64,000 bases of DNA, from assembly GCA_013339765.2 (NCBI GenBank), contig JABSTR010000974.1, positions 1 through 64,000 of the forward strand, given 5' to 3'. The notes under the pieces are model-generated. The model was not told the origin of the DNA, searched no databases, and worked only from the letters and a program-made list of their open reading frames with translations. The translations under genes were made by a program, and so were the position numbers. The DNA comes from Haemaphysalis longicornis (Eukaryota; Arthropoda; Arachnida; Ixodida; Ixodidae). This document shows positions 33,001-41,532 of this stretch, in pieces. Within the stretch, counting starts at the first letter, position 1; each line of letters begins with the position of its first letter.

Positions 33001-33774
33001 GTCTAACGTGCGCCAGGTCTTCACCGCCCCAGGGGTAGCTAGGGTGAGGTCCGGTGTTGTATCGCTTTGAGCGTAGTAAAGGCCAATGCGGGTTGCGACG
33101 CCATATTCGTTTCTTAGTTGAAGGGGGCTGTACTCCAGTGTTTGTTCCAGAAGCCGGCCTCGACGGTTTGTGGACGAGTAGCCCCAAAGGGTATTGCGAG
33201 CGTTGAAGTCTCCCCCGATAATAATGGGACCGGTGAATCGTAGCGAAAAAAGATAGGGTATCCAGTCATAAAGTGATGGGGGGACGGCACCGGATCTTGG
33301 CTTGTAGTATACAGACACAAGCATCACCGATTTGCCTCCTGGCGGCGTAACGAGGACCATAATCACTTCTCTGTCATCATTGCATGCTTGGTCCCAACGA
33401 TGCTGGACAGCGTGGCAGGATTTGTGGACTAGTACCACTGCTAACCCTGGAGTCGGGCCGTGGGAGGAGCGGGTTTGGCTTGAAATGGAGGGATCTGAAA
33501 AGGTGGTGTAATCTAACATTTTGCAAGGACCACGTGTTTCCTGAAGCAGTAACGCCATTGGACGGAGCGTTTTCACTTGGGACTTGAGGAGCGGACCGGT
33601 TTGTGAAAAACTACGGCAATTCCACTGTAGTATGCTTCTGTTCGGCGGTAGAGCTGGGGGCAACACTGGACGGCTAATGTTTTTTCTTTCGTTTCGTTTC
33701 ATTGGAAGGGATCGTTGAGGTCTGGAGAGTTTCAAGTGCTTCCCCCACTTTTCCCATGAACTGACGGAGCTCAT
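30010..33774 (-). CDS. I-group LINE ORF2: endonuclease, reverse transcriptase, RNase H
   Basis: 1254 codons with no internal stop. AP endonuclease at about residues 47-270: WNCRSF, QET (E79), GGDFNA (188-193), WGSDH (261-265). RT at about 520-760: PIPKPGKDPRNPQNLRPIAL, LDMHKAFDNV (D612), RGVPQGSILAPLLFN, YADD (702-705). RNase H at about 972-1100: D976, E1013, D1041, then WTPGH (1080-1084) and GN..AHDAA (D1096). A C-terminal CX2CX9HX4C knuckle spans 1186-1204. All catalytic landmarks are present. The Met at 33774 overlaps ORF1 by 101 nt; a second in-frame Met at 33702 also overlaps it. ORF2 is in the +1 frame relative to ORF1. It would nick target DNA and copy element RNA in the nucleus. Confidence 0.95.
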   Translation of the reverse strand: MSSVSSWEKWGKHLKLSRPQRSLPMKRNERKNISRPVLPPALPPNRSILQWNCRSFSQTGPLLKSQVKTLRPMALLLQETRGPCKMLDYTTFSDPSISSQTRSSHGPTPGLAVVLVHKSCHAVQHRWDQACNDDREVIMVLVTPPGGKSVMLVSVYYKPRSGAVPPSLYDWIPYLFSLRFTGPIIIGGDFNARNTLWGYSSTNRRGRLLEQTLEYSPLQLRNEYGVATRIGLYYAQSDTTPDLTLATPGAVKTWRTLDSTWGSDHYPIMLQINSKKFRNRRTYREINWSSYRSQFNISSQPTLEEFISSLTQARLLSSEEVTSTADVDCPDSHMFGLLRKAERLTNRYRTQGKRHNHLMQLKRHYRIIREYQVTLQREKWHDFCQDLGHESGLSRLWGVFRTMNGRAKVRVPILDEMCLQMDYSQVEDTIIHTLFPHAVTDPSTLPPLPIISIDQPVPELDSPFSLGELQVAISQGNPKSTPGHDQVKLQDLRNLPPHGLDALLHLANHSWDSGEIPDALRVTIIHPIPKPGKDPRNPQNLRPIALTPVICKLIERMINNRLVHHLESTNWFHPALTGFRPHLATHDYLWLLRRVINRTSRKALPDYVLTLDMHKAFDNVSQSGILQELSLAFPSQKAQAWVRSFLQHRPIRLNPQGHQPTTFYLDRGVPQGSILAPLLFNLAMNRVARTLEQDTAARFALYADDIVVWTEAQDYNSKETMQTELQAAVLSLEHTLSKFRLQLSPTKTELLSVDGKRGTNKEQIISLQVGDTLLESHNGTIRLLGVPVSSCNSPKQWIASLRKTWRSTLHLVTRISNKYGGAHQTACTMLARAVAHGRFTYGFPVYELRHSHVNALHQMNRHLLRAISGLPAFTRVNTLHDAVPLPPLANLIEETKLRFKYHLDHSPQGKRLQKWDHLNSQSESTDLPTAFPPWERPSIGILRRRPIRRDKRKVREQYVRTLANDKECDEADIYTDAALNGTTAAIAWTSADLPKLNGSRHISNTFGLVEEVELLGILGATQQIYNHSGHLSTKKFRIITDSYVAVRELNRPFSPNNTATNILTLIRDLQIEGFKVRIVWTPGHTTGAEGNRMAHDAARERLQSPPTVPATPVPPLQADWQLQLRHLKKESCKRLQAETPVGILAPLKRFSRPGEVFANKVYANAAYTPHIIYKWTAPAGSELRRCPHCSREGTPNLYHLIWLCPSFDRNRHQLLTLGPAPVTEQEHVSRVRDDPTTLEAITEYALENGLYKLV

Positions 33775-35230
33775 CCCTGATAGAAGTGACCTGATCTTGA
33801 AGGGAAACTATTTCGCGTGACGCCTTTTGCCATTCCTTGTTTGCTTCAAATTTAAGACGGGCATCTCTTTGAGTAAGCATCTGCTCCGTTATGAATGACG
33901 TTGTCGCTGGCGCCTGGGTGGCGTTAGTGGATGGCTTGCGGCGGCTTGTGCGTGAACGGCTGCGGCGTGCCGGGACAGAACTACTTGGCCCACTGGAGGG
34001 CGATTGACTGCTAGCTGCGGTCGCTCGGAGGGCGGCCACTTCCTTTTGTAAGGTCGTCATGGCGGCGCGCATTTCGGCGAGGCTGCGACGGAGCTGGGCA
34101 TTTTCAACTACTAGTGGATGGTTTGAGGGTAAAGGACTAATTGGAGGGGGCGAACGGGATGAGTTGCCGGAGACGGTGGAGGCCCATGTAACTCCTGGCG
34201 GTGTAGATCGATCACCGTCGGTCAGGTTATTTTCGAGTGGAGGTTTCTTAGATGAGACTGATCGGTTGCCACGTTCTTCTTTTTTAGGTAAACGCGTAGG
34301 GCAGACCTTACTAACCGAGAGGTGTCCTGTTTCTTTACAAATAACACAATATTCTGCAGAGTCACATTCTGCGGTTTCTGGGTGGGGACGGCCGCAATCT
34401 TTACATACGCTCGGTGATGGACAAAATTTCGCCATATGCCCAAGACTGTGGCAGTTAAAGCAGACCAGTCGTTTCGGTCTGTATTCTGCCACACGTACTA
34501 ACTCCATGTAGTACTTGACAGTCTTTGGGAGAGTTGTAGAGTCAAATGTAAGAATTGCACGGTCGGTTTTACCGATTTTTCGGACTTTGAGAATGTCGGC
34601 CTGTTCGCATCGCACCCAACTGAGAATAGTCTCGTTACTATCGGCTGGGTCCACTTGGATGACCCCGCGAATGGTGTTCTTGTTGAAAGGGGCCTGCTCA
34701 ATTACAATTTCTATTCTTTCAAGTTTGCCGTTTTGGCGAAGGATTAGGTGATCTACCTGAGCTAATCGCGTAGCATGCACTGTATCGTAGACAGCGATAC
34801 GTGCGCTGTTAGCTGCATCGTCAAACGTTACCGAAGCCATTTCGGCCAGTTCAGCATTGGGGGCAGCGCGTCCTATTATTGAGGCAATGGCATGTCGGGG
34901 GATGTGTCTAATCCGGAGTTTGGCGAGTGGTTTCAGCTGTAGGGTGTAACGCTGCCGACTCACCCGGTCAGTTTTTGTGGGTCTGTTCTTCTTCGATAGT
35001 GGGATGCGTTGCCATCCGTCCTCTTCATCGTTGTCCGTGAGTGGTTCGTCGAGGTCTTGCATCTGTCCATCGTCGTCTTCGGCATCGTCGCAGTTGGCTG
35101 CTTCAGAGGCGCCCTCGTACGGCGGAGGTTGATATGGATCGACTGAAGAAGCTCCATGTTCGTATGCTGCCGGGGGCGGTAGCGATGGCTGGTTCATTGT
35201 CGGTGCCGCCATGACTGAAGAAGCTCCCAT
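33674..35230 (-). CDS. I-group LINE ORF1, gag-like zinc-knuckle protein
   Basis: 518 codons from the ATG at 35230. Acidic N-terminus (residues 47-72), basic middle, then three knuckles: C257-X2-C-X4-H-X4-C270, C276-X2-C-X3-H-X5-C289 and C295-X2-C-X4-H-X6-C310. A Ser/Arg-rich region follows, and two likely coiled coils (about 373-402 and 460-510) that would let it multimerise on the RNA. The protein ends in NETKRKKKH. This start may not be original: a 73-bp direct duplication with a 1-nt difference lies at the N-terminus, and an open frame encoding proline-rich sequence extends upstream to 35576. It would coat the RNA and accompany ORF2 protein. Confidence 0.9.
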   Translation of the reverse strand: MGASSVMAAPTMNQPSLPPPAAYEHGASSVDPYQPPPYEGASEAANCDDAEDDDGQMQDLDEPLTDNDEEDGWQRIPLSKKNRPTKTDRVSRQRYTLQLKPLAKLRIRHIPRHAIASIIGRAAPNAELAEMASVTFDDAANSARIAVYDTVHATRLAQVDHLILRQNGKLERIEIVIEQAPFNKNTIRGVIQVDPADSNETILSWVRCEQADILKVRKIGKTDRAILTFDSTTLPKTVKYYMELVRVAEYRPKRLVCFNCHSLGHMAKFCPSPSVCKDCGRPHPETAECDSAEYCVICKETGHLSVSKVCPTRLPKKEERGNRSVSSKKPPLENNLTDGDRSTPPGVTWASTVSGNSSRSPPPISPLPSNHPLVVENAQLRRSLAEMRAAMTTLQKEVAALRATAASSQSPSSGPSSSVPARRSRSRTSRRKPSTNATQAPATTSFITEQMLTQRDARLKFEANKEWQKASREIVSLQDQVTSIRDELRQFMGKVGEALETLQTSTIPSNETKRKKKH

Positions 35231-35285
35231 GTTCGTATGCTGCCGGGGGTGGCTGGCTCATTGCCGGCGACGGTACGTCTTGGTT
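35140..35285 (-). repeat. 73-bp direct duplication at the ORF1 N-terminus
   Basis: GACTGAAGAAGCTCCATGTT (35140) recurs as GACTGAAGAAGCTCCCATGT (35213); both continue CGTATGCTGCCGGGGG. The second copy has one extra C, which changes frame and creates the apparent start at 35230. Both copies encode a PPPAAYEHG motif. Confidence 0.85.
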
Positions 35286-35744
35286 CGCTGCAACTGGAAG
35301 TGCATCCGTGCCGCTTGTTGTAGCTCCGACCGCTTCGGCAGGTGGTGCGCTACTGGAGCGCAGGAGCCGGAACTTTAGGCCTAATGGGCGTCCCGCTGGC
35401 TTGTAGGGGACTGTTTCTGGCGTTTGCGATGGTCGGGTAACCTTGATTGGCGCAATCTTGGTATCAGTCGATGCAGCACATATCACGAACAAAAGGATAT
35501 AAAAATACAGGCTAAACGAGGTAATTTCCGCACACAGGGCGAAAAGAAAACGGGCCGTTTCGGTATATAGCGGCACCGCCTTCGTCGTCTTCGTCTTCTA
35601 GCTCGTGTGCGGGTGCTCGGAAATTACTCGGTATTTTCAAGTGCGGAAACGAAAAATTACGACTTGCTAAACAGCTTCGCTATTAAAAATGCAGTACGTT
35701 CAGCTCATGTCAGCAGTGTGCTGAAGCAGTCTGAAGATTCTGTT

Positions 35745-35990
35745 TAGCTAACCTTTAGATCACTTTAATGACGCCGCTCTCGTCCAGATAATCGAACATC
35801 ACCGCCAGTAATTTGCGTTGAGCTAATGGGGAGGGCCATGGCCCAAGAAGGACCTTCAAGGTCCTTCTCGTCCTGGGCTCAGCTAGTGTTCCAGTTTTCG
35901 CACAAGACGACACCCTGCTTGCGGAGCACTCCAACAGCAAGTGCATCGTGGTTTCCAGCGATCCGCAGTTATCTCAGTTAGGGTTTCTTA
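35745..35990 (-). pseudogene. LINE ORF2 C-terminal relic
   Basis: The minus-strand frame reads DNCGSLETTMHLLLECSASR and, further on, LLGPWPSPLAQRKLLAVMFD then a stop. This is the knuckle-plus-tail end of the same family as 4341-4585 (EDTIEHLFLYCP ... LEPWPSSSQQR). The first cysteine position reads as a stop. It lies just beyond the 5' end of the I-group LINE in the same orientation, so that LINE may have inserted next to or into it. Confidence 0.6.
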
Positions 35991-37570
35991 TGGCGCCAAG
36001 AGTCTGGGCTGTAAGTATCCGCACTGGCCCAAGAGGAAAAGGTTTAATTACCGGTGCAGGTTGAACTACCATCCTGCGCCTGCCGTGTCAACGATCACTG
36101 CTCATTTCTTCAGCACTAAAAGAGTCAACAAAGACTTTGTTTTCTTACTGTTTGGGTAGCTCCGATATCTGTTAGTCAAAATGTTAGTTTAGCTTCTTGG
36201 CTGTTGGCGGAGACAAGGTAAACGGAGTCGCTGTATCCCCGTCAGCGACGGTGTGTGAAATTGTACGCGTCTGTTTTGGCGCCGCGATGCGCAGCTCCTT
36301 TGCTTCAAGTAAAGTGGTACTTCACGTGCGGCCTGTCGGGTGCCTTCTAGGTGAATAATAAGCAAGTTTTAGTGTTTTCGCAACGAAACTGAAGCCAAAA
36401 CAAACATTCAAGATTGACGCCTCCAGTTTTATGGAACGGCACTTCAGTACATTGTGGCTGTTGTTTTCACGTGTGATAATACTTTTACAGAATTGATGCT
36501 CATGTCATACCATATCGTCATGTCAACATATAGCGTACTGACTTGTCGCAAATGAGATTTTTTTGTGATTCCAGTAGAAGATGGCACTAGGCCGCGTAGA
36601 AAAAAGAAAAAAAAAACGTGTGTGTACGATATTACACATGACGCCTCAGCACTGCCTTGTCGGATCACCTTGCCTTTGTATGTTATTTTTAGCTAACTTG
36701 TATTACTGAATAATAAGAGTATTGTGTCTTTGATAGGCATAAGAGCCCGCTCACTAAGTCGGAAAAAGGAATTGACGACGTCGCCTCAAAGCTCCTTTGG
36801 TCACAATTGTCGATGGGAACAGCTGGCTGGAATACAGACAAGATGGGAACGCTGAGGGACTTCCCCCCCCCCCTATTCCCCTTAACAAAAAGTGAAAAAT
36901 GTCACGGAATTTCATTCAGACATTGCACGTAGCTTGACTGCCAGCCACAGGGCGGCGCCACCGAAGAGGGGAAGACAAAGGGGAAGACAAAGACAAAGAC
37001 AAAGACAAAGAGGGGAAGACAAGAGGGGAAGACATGCTATGTCGGCGCGCCCATGATAACGAATTCCACAAAGTTTGATGGAGTAAACCCTTCTGGCCAA
37101 TACAACTGAGTGCTAGCTTCCCTCAAAGGTGCTGAAACACAGGTTGTGTTTCTAAGCCTCAAGTTCCACCGCTGCCGCAAATGCGGACTTTACCTCTGTC
37201 TCAGTGCCACAAAGGATTGTTTTTTTAAATATCACGTCCAAAAGTAGTAGAATCAAAGCAATAAATCTAAGACGCATTGAAAATGCACTCGTGAAAACTT
37301 CTGACAAGTCAACAACCTGAAAGTAGTACTTGATTGTGCTAACGGTCATTGACGTGCTTTACGGCCCAGAGGCGCCATGTGTACAAATGTACACATCATA
37401 AAATATTTTGTCTTGGATCAATGAACCCGTTGTGATTCATATCACTGAGTTTGGGTTTCTTTTGAGAAGCCATTTTTGAAGAAATCTCAATTTTCCTTCT
37501 TATTTGTCCTAATTTGCGTCTTAACGGGATATATGCCTTGTTATAACATAAGATATTGGCGCCACTTATC
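35991..37570. other. Unassigned, with a (GACAAA)n-type minisatellite
   Basis: GGGGAAGACAAAG-type repeats lie at about 36965-37035. GTCTGGGCTGTAAGTATCCG at about 36001-36020 contains a good splice-donor consensus, but I see no partner exon. No other gene evidence. Confidence 0.35.
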
Positions 37571-38300
37571 AGTCAAAGGGACACTAAAGGGTGGGAACAG
37601 GTTGGCCTGTTTCAAAAGATTACGGTACCGAGAAGAAAATGCCAGAATCCCGAAAGTAAGTGTCGACGCCCCGTACGCGTTTGGGTACTACTGTTTGTGA
37701 CGTCACAAAAGTTTTCAACGATGCGTGCTCATTGGAGAAGCATCTATAAATGTTTTCCGCAAATACACCGTTCATAAGTGGTTGAGTAGGTCAGATAAAT
37801 GTAAATCAAAACATTCCTTGGGCTCACCTCATTTAAAATACACAGGCTACAGCATTTAAATATTGCGATGCAGGCTGCTTCCTTCACGCCACGTTTCAGA
37901 TTCGGCCATCACGTTATCAGTTTCGTTTTGGAAACGACGTGCTTTACATTGGTGCGGAATTAGCGTAGTTAATAATCTACGATGGTGAACGACCGAGCTT
38001 CTGCAAGCGGGAGCCCCAGTAGGATGCGACAAAGTGAACATGTTTCAGTGACCCGCCTGAGGTTCTAATCTTCCGTTCTCTGCGAGCGGATGTTGCTATC
38101 GGCGCAGCTTGCCAGCGCCCGGTTCCCACATAATCGCCAGTAAAACACAAGGGTGCTCTTCCGTTCCCCGCTAGCCGCTGTTGATGAAGAATTCGCAACC
38201 ATGTTCCACAGTTCTAACCAACTAGCCCACATTTATGCGTTGAAACCTCAACGATTGGCTTGCAGGGCGGAAAAACCAAATGTAGAGACCACATACAGAC
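37571..38300. mobile_element. Second copy of the TTAAAGGGACACTAAAGG family, truncated
   Basis: Starts CAAAGGGACACTAAAGGGTG (about 37573). It shares with the 24832-26822 copy the TACCGAGAAG block, TTGGGTACTACTG, GTGGTTGAGTAGGTC, GATGCAGGCTGCTTCCTTCA, TTTCGTTTTGGAAACGACG and CATAATCGCC, in order. The right terminus is not found, so the copy is truncated or diverges after about 38300. Confidence 0.55.
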
Positions 38301-39345
38301 ATCTGGCCGCTAGAGAAACGCTACCTTTTGCGCACTGCGTGCAACGAATGGGGCAATACCTTCCGTAAATTGGTGAACATGAATGCGGATGTCTTTCACA
38401 CGTATTGCAAAATCCGGCATACGGAAGCTAGTTCTAACAAATAGCGATTTTATAAGTTTCCTCTACTCTCTAGGAATTCGTAAACTAAGCTTTCTGGCTC
38501 AAAATTCATATCACTCAGCACACACGCCCAATTGTTTCAGTACCTGTGCTCGTGTCGCTTAGTGCTGTAGTCCCGAGCTTTTGTGAGTAGTTGTCAGTAG
38601 TGCCAGTTGTGAGTAGTGACCAGTTGTGAGTAGTGCCAAACTACCGCGACAGGAGCCCGAGGGGGGACGCTTCGACAAATGTTTCCGTATTGCATTTCCA
38701 CATAGTACCAATATGTAAAACGCTTTTTCGACACATCACTTGCTCCCTCCTCTTCCCTCTCCAACATCTGAAGACTTGCCACCCATCAAAGGGTGGTCCA
38801 GCAGTTAATTACGACCCGCATATACCGCATGCAGGAGACAGGCTTCCGTCGATGACACTGTAATAAGATAGCGACAGGTGTCGATTTTAGCACGTTACAG
38901 CGTTACTTAATTAAAACTTAATTTTTTCAAACGCGCAAGCATTTTTACGACATATATAGGTCATTATTGGGCTTGGCTCTTTATTTTAGAACCATTTTAT
39001 TTTCAATAAATGGGTCATCAGAACACGTTGCTCGTAAACGTATTTGGCGTTAGTCGCTGGCGGCACCGACAAGATTAAACGACCGCACAGGGACCGTGAA
39101 CATCGGGCCGTAAGTTACGACCCGGGTCAAAACGAAGATAGCGTTCTAAATTCTTGAGTCGCGTATTTCCATATCCATTACAAGGCGGCAGTCGTCCATT
39201 TCTTGCGGGGAATGATAGCATCATTGCAGCGCACGTCTATGGAGACTGCGGGCGACCCTCGTAAACGTTGTGTGCACAAGAAGCATTAGTCACTAAGCAC
39301 GCAGCACAATAACGGGCAATTAAGAAAGGGCGATTTTTGCGCTGC
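38301..39345. other. Unassigned sequence
   Basis: A GTGAGTAGTGCCA/GTGAGTAGTGACCA short tandem repeat occurs at about 38583-38640. No gene recognised. Confidence 0.35.
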
Positions 39346-39349
39346 ATCT

Positions 39350-39600
39350 ATTTCATCATCATCACCAGCATATCTATGCCCACTGCAGGGCAAAGGCCTC
39401 TCCCATAGATCTCCAATTATCCCGGTCCTGTGCTAACTGCGACCACTTTATCCTCGCAGATTTTTAGATCTCATCTTTCCATTTAACTTTCTGCCGCCCC
39501 CTACCACGCTTGCCTTCTGTGGGAATCGACTCTGTTGCCCTTAATGACCAACCCTTAATTAGCATCTAATTACCAAGCCCAATCGGGTAGGGAGCATGTT
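39350..39600 (-). pseudogene. RTE-type LINE 3' end
   Basis: The minus-strand translation gives KRGRGRQKVKWKDEI, then WSQLAQDRDNWRSMGEAFAL and QWA, and ends in a (GATGAT)n-like tail. This is the C-terminal end of RTE-group ORF2 proteins (GRP..RW.DEI...AQDR..WR.MGEAF). A stop follows KDEI. Severely 5'-truncated. Confidence 0.75.
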
Positions 39601-40134
39601 GTGTACTGTTGCTCACTCTTTGTTTGGTTTTACGACATCGTCGTCGTACGATTGCATTTGAGATCTGCTGAGTTCGGTAGATATTTTTCAGCTGGCCTTG
39701 ATTATGGGTAACAAAACACTCCCTACTAGGGAATAAGCGATCGCCATTTATGTGTCGGTGTGCGGTTACCCCACTGCTCAATGTACCCGCGCACCGTGAT
39801 TGAAATTTCGCGCCCGTCTAGTGATTACGCTCACAGTTCGACATCTTTGAAGACAGATGTCGCGACGAAAGGTAACAGGCCTCTGGGGGGCGCGAACAAG
39901 GGGAGAGGAATGTACAAGGACACCACGATGAGATGGGTGCGAAACAGGAAGAGAGCAAAGTGAAAGCGGGGCTCCCGGCGCCGCGGGGACATTTGCGGAC
40001 CACGGGAACAATTTTTACTTCTTCTGGGCCACAGCTGGCGCTCCTTTTTATCTTATTCCGTGGTTTGGGCCCGGGAGAGCCGGGCAGAACTACTCAAGTG
40101 TAAAGTTCGCACACGGTATTTAACAAAACTTTTC
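39601..40134. other. Unassigned sequence
   Basis: No gene recognised; short open frames on both strands only. Confidence 0.35.
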
Positions 40135-40365
40135 TTTCATTGTGATAGTGTACCCAATGGCATAAATACAATGTTACAAGTATAGGTGAACTCCTGTTCC
40201 GCGAAGAGACGCAAGGAGGGAGCGGTGGTGGGGTCCCCGTATCCACCGATGAAGGTCAGGTAGTCTGCCAGGGTGGAGCCTCTGCCTCGAAGGTGTCGTG
40301 TTCTGGCCGCTTCCAATGAAGGGCACGTCCACAGCAAATGTTCTGTGACCGCATCTTGTTGCTGA
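40135..40365 (-). pseudogene. LINE ORF2 C-terminal fragment
   Basis: The minus-strand frame reads DAVTEHLLWTCPSLEAARTR and, later, GDPTTAPSLRLFAEQEF. The EHLLWTCPS part is the last knuckle of an I/R1-type ORF2. Only about 70 codons are retained; the upstream side is replaced at about 40366 by the Penelope-like sequence. Confidence 0.6.
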
Positions 40366-40379
40366 GCTAGTACTTATAT

Positions 40380-41075
40380 ACGTAGCGAAAGAAGAAAATT
40401 TGGCGCAAACTGGACGTGGGCGCAGAAGACAAGAAACGACAGATACATTCGCCAACTTCCAACTATTTCGTTAAAGGAAACCATACTAATTTTTACTTGA
40501 CTTATCAACACCAGTAACAACAACAACAACAACAAGAAACCAAGGTTTAATCAAACCAACAAGTGTAAACGGTGGGGACAACGGCGCGTATGAACAAACA
40601 CAACAGTGCTGATGGTGCAACACTAATATGCGCGCCTGCCTGAACCGAACAATCAGGGTGTACCTAAGAAGCGTGCATGTAATCAAGGCGCACGTACACC
40701 CAACCGCAAGGAGGGGAGGACAACTACAAGTGATATACTACTCGCTGGCTATTAGGAACGATATTTCTTTGTCACCTAATGGTAGTGACGGCGTCCTCAT
40801 GCACTTGTTCCAGCTTTTTGTATAAAGACTGCCTCGATTATCACCCTTTCCGTTTTGTGTTTTGCTCTGTATAGGACGGTCGTCTTATCCACGAGTGGCT
40901 CACACCCACTGCGCTTGCAGTGGTCTCCAAGACTTCCGCCTATGTCGCTGCTGGCTGCCAACCGGTGCTCTCTCGCCCGCTCATTGAAGCAGCGTCCTGT
41001 TTGACCAATATACTCCCTTTCGCACTTTGAGGGGATAGTGTAAATGACGCTTTCAACGCACTCAGTGTAGAGTGT
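40380..41075 (-). pseudogene. Penelope-like element fragment with GIY-YIG endonuclease
   Basis: Translating the minus strand from about 41070 gives VIYTIPSKCEREYIGQTGRC, then FNERAREH, and after about 25 residues CEPLVDKTTVLYRAKHKTER followed by VIIEAVFIQKAG and a stop at 40797-40799. VIY...YIG, the Arg of GRC and the Glu of IIEA match the GIY-YIG nuclease of Penelope-like retroelements, with the first Gly of GIY replaced. The RT domain that should precede it is missing (5' truncation near 41075). The downstream 400 bp, with an (AAC)n run at about 40510-40530, is presumed 3' UTR. Confidence 0.75.
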
Positions 41076-41532
41076 AGCGTGCTTCTACGAGGAAGTACCC
41101 GGTAGCTTACTAGGGGTTAGGATTGCCCTACGATGGCTAATAAGAGACCGCGGCCCCATCCTCCGGCGGTGATGCGGAGTTCTCAAGGGCAAGGACAGCA
41201 TCCCCGCCCAATGGGCCTCCTCGATTTTCCGTCCCGGATCGTACGCGGACTACCCCGAACGCGATCAGACGATCGATTCTGCGGTGCATTCCTATGGGAC
41301 TTCCGGTCCGAAGGCAGTCCTCGGAATGCCCGTGCACTATCCAGTGCTGGTAAATTGAGGAGGACCACTCTCACTGCGATTATTCATATTTGTTGACGTC
41401 ATGGCCGATAATCGGGTGGTATCGGCGCAGATGACAGACGCCGGGGCCGGTTTTTTTTTTAACAGCAGAGCTGCTTAATTTGAAACTTGAGCTTGGTACG
41501 GTGTTCACAAAAATGCCTGGCAAAAATACCGA
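41076..41532. other. Unassigned sequence
   Basis: An 87-codon frame at 41133-41396 is not recognised. A T-run lies at 41451-41460 just before the minisatellite. Confidence 0.35.

Larger units (their letters stand above)
29728..35600 (-). mobile_element. Full-length I-group LINE
   Basis: 5' boundary near 35600 and 3' boundary near 29728, where AATAAAGTTTTT is followed by (TCAC)n on the minus strand. GCTCGTGT occurs at 35601-35608 and 29720-29727 and is a candidate 8-bp target-site duplication. It encodes a gag-like ORF1 with three zinc knuckles and an ORF2 with APE, RT, RNase H and a C-terminal knuckle, the I-group layout. Both frames are open over their conserved domains, so this is the most likely active element in the window. 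Confidence 0.85.

Noticed and set aside
33674..33720. Programmed -1 frameshift at the A-run near the end of LINE ORF1
   Set aside because: ORF2 is in the +1 frame relative to ORF1, and the A-rich heptamer is not in the register a -1 site needs.
36001..36020. Exon ending at a strong GTAAGTAT donor
   Set aside because: No partner acceptor or coding continuity could be found, so a lone donor consensus is not enough.
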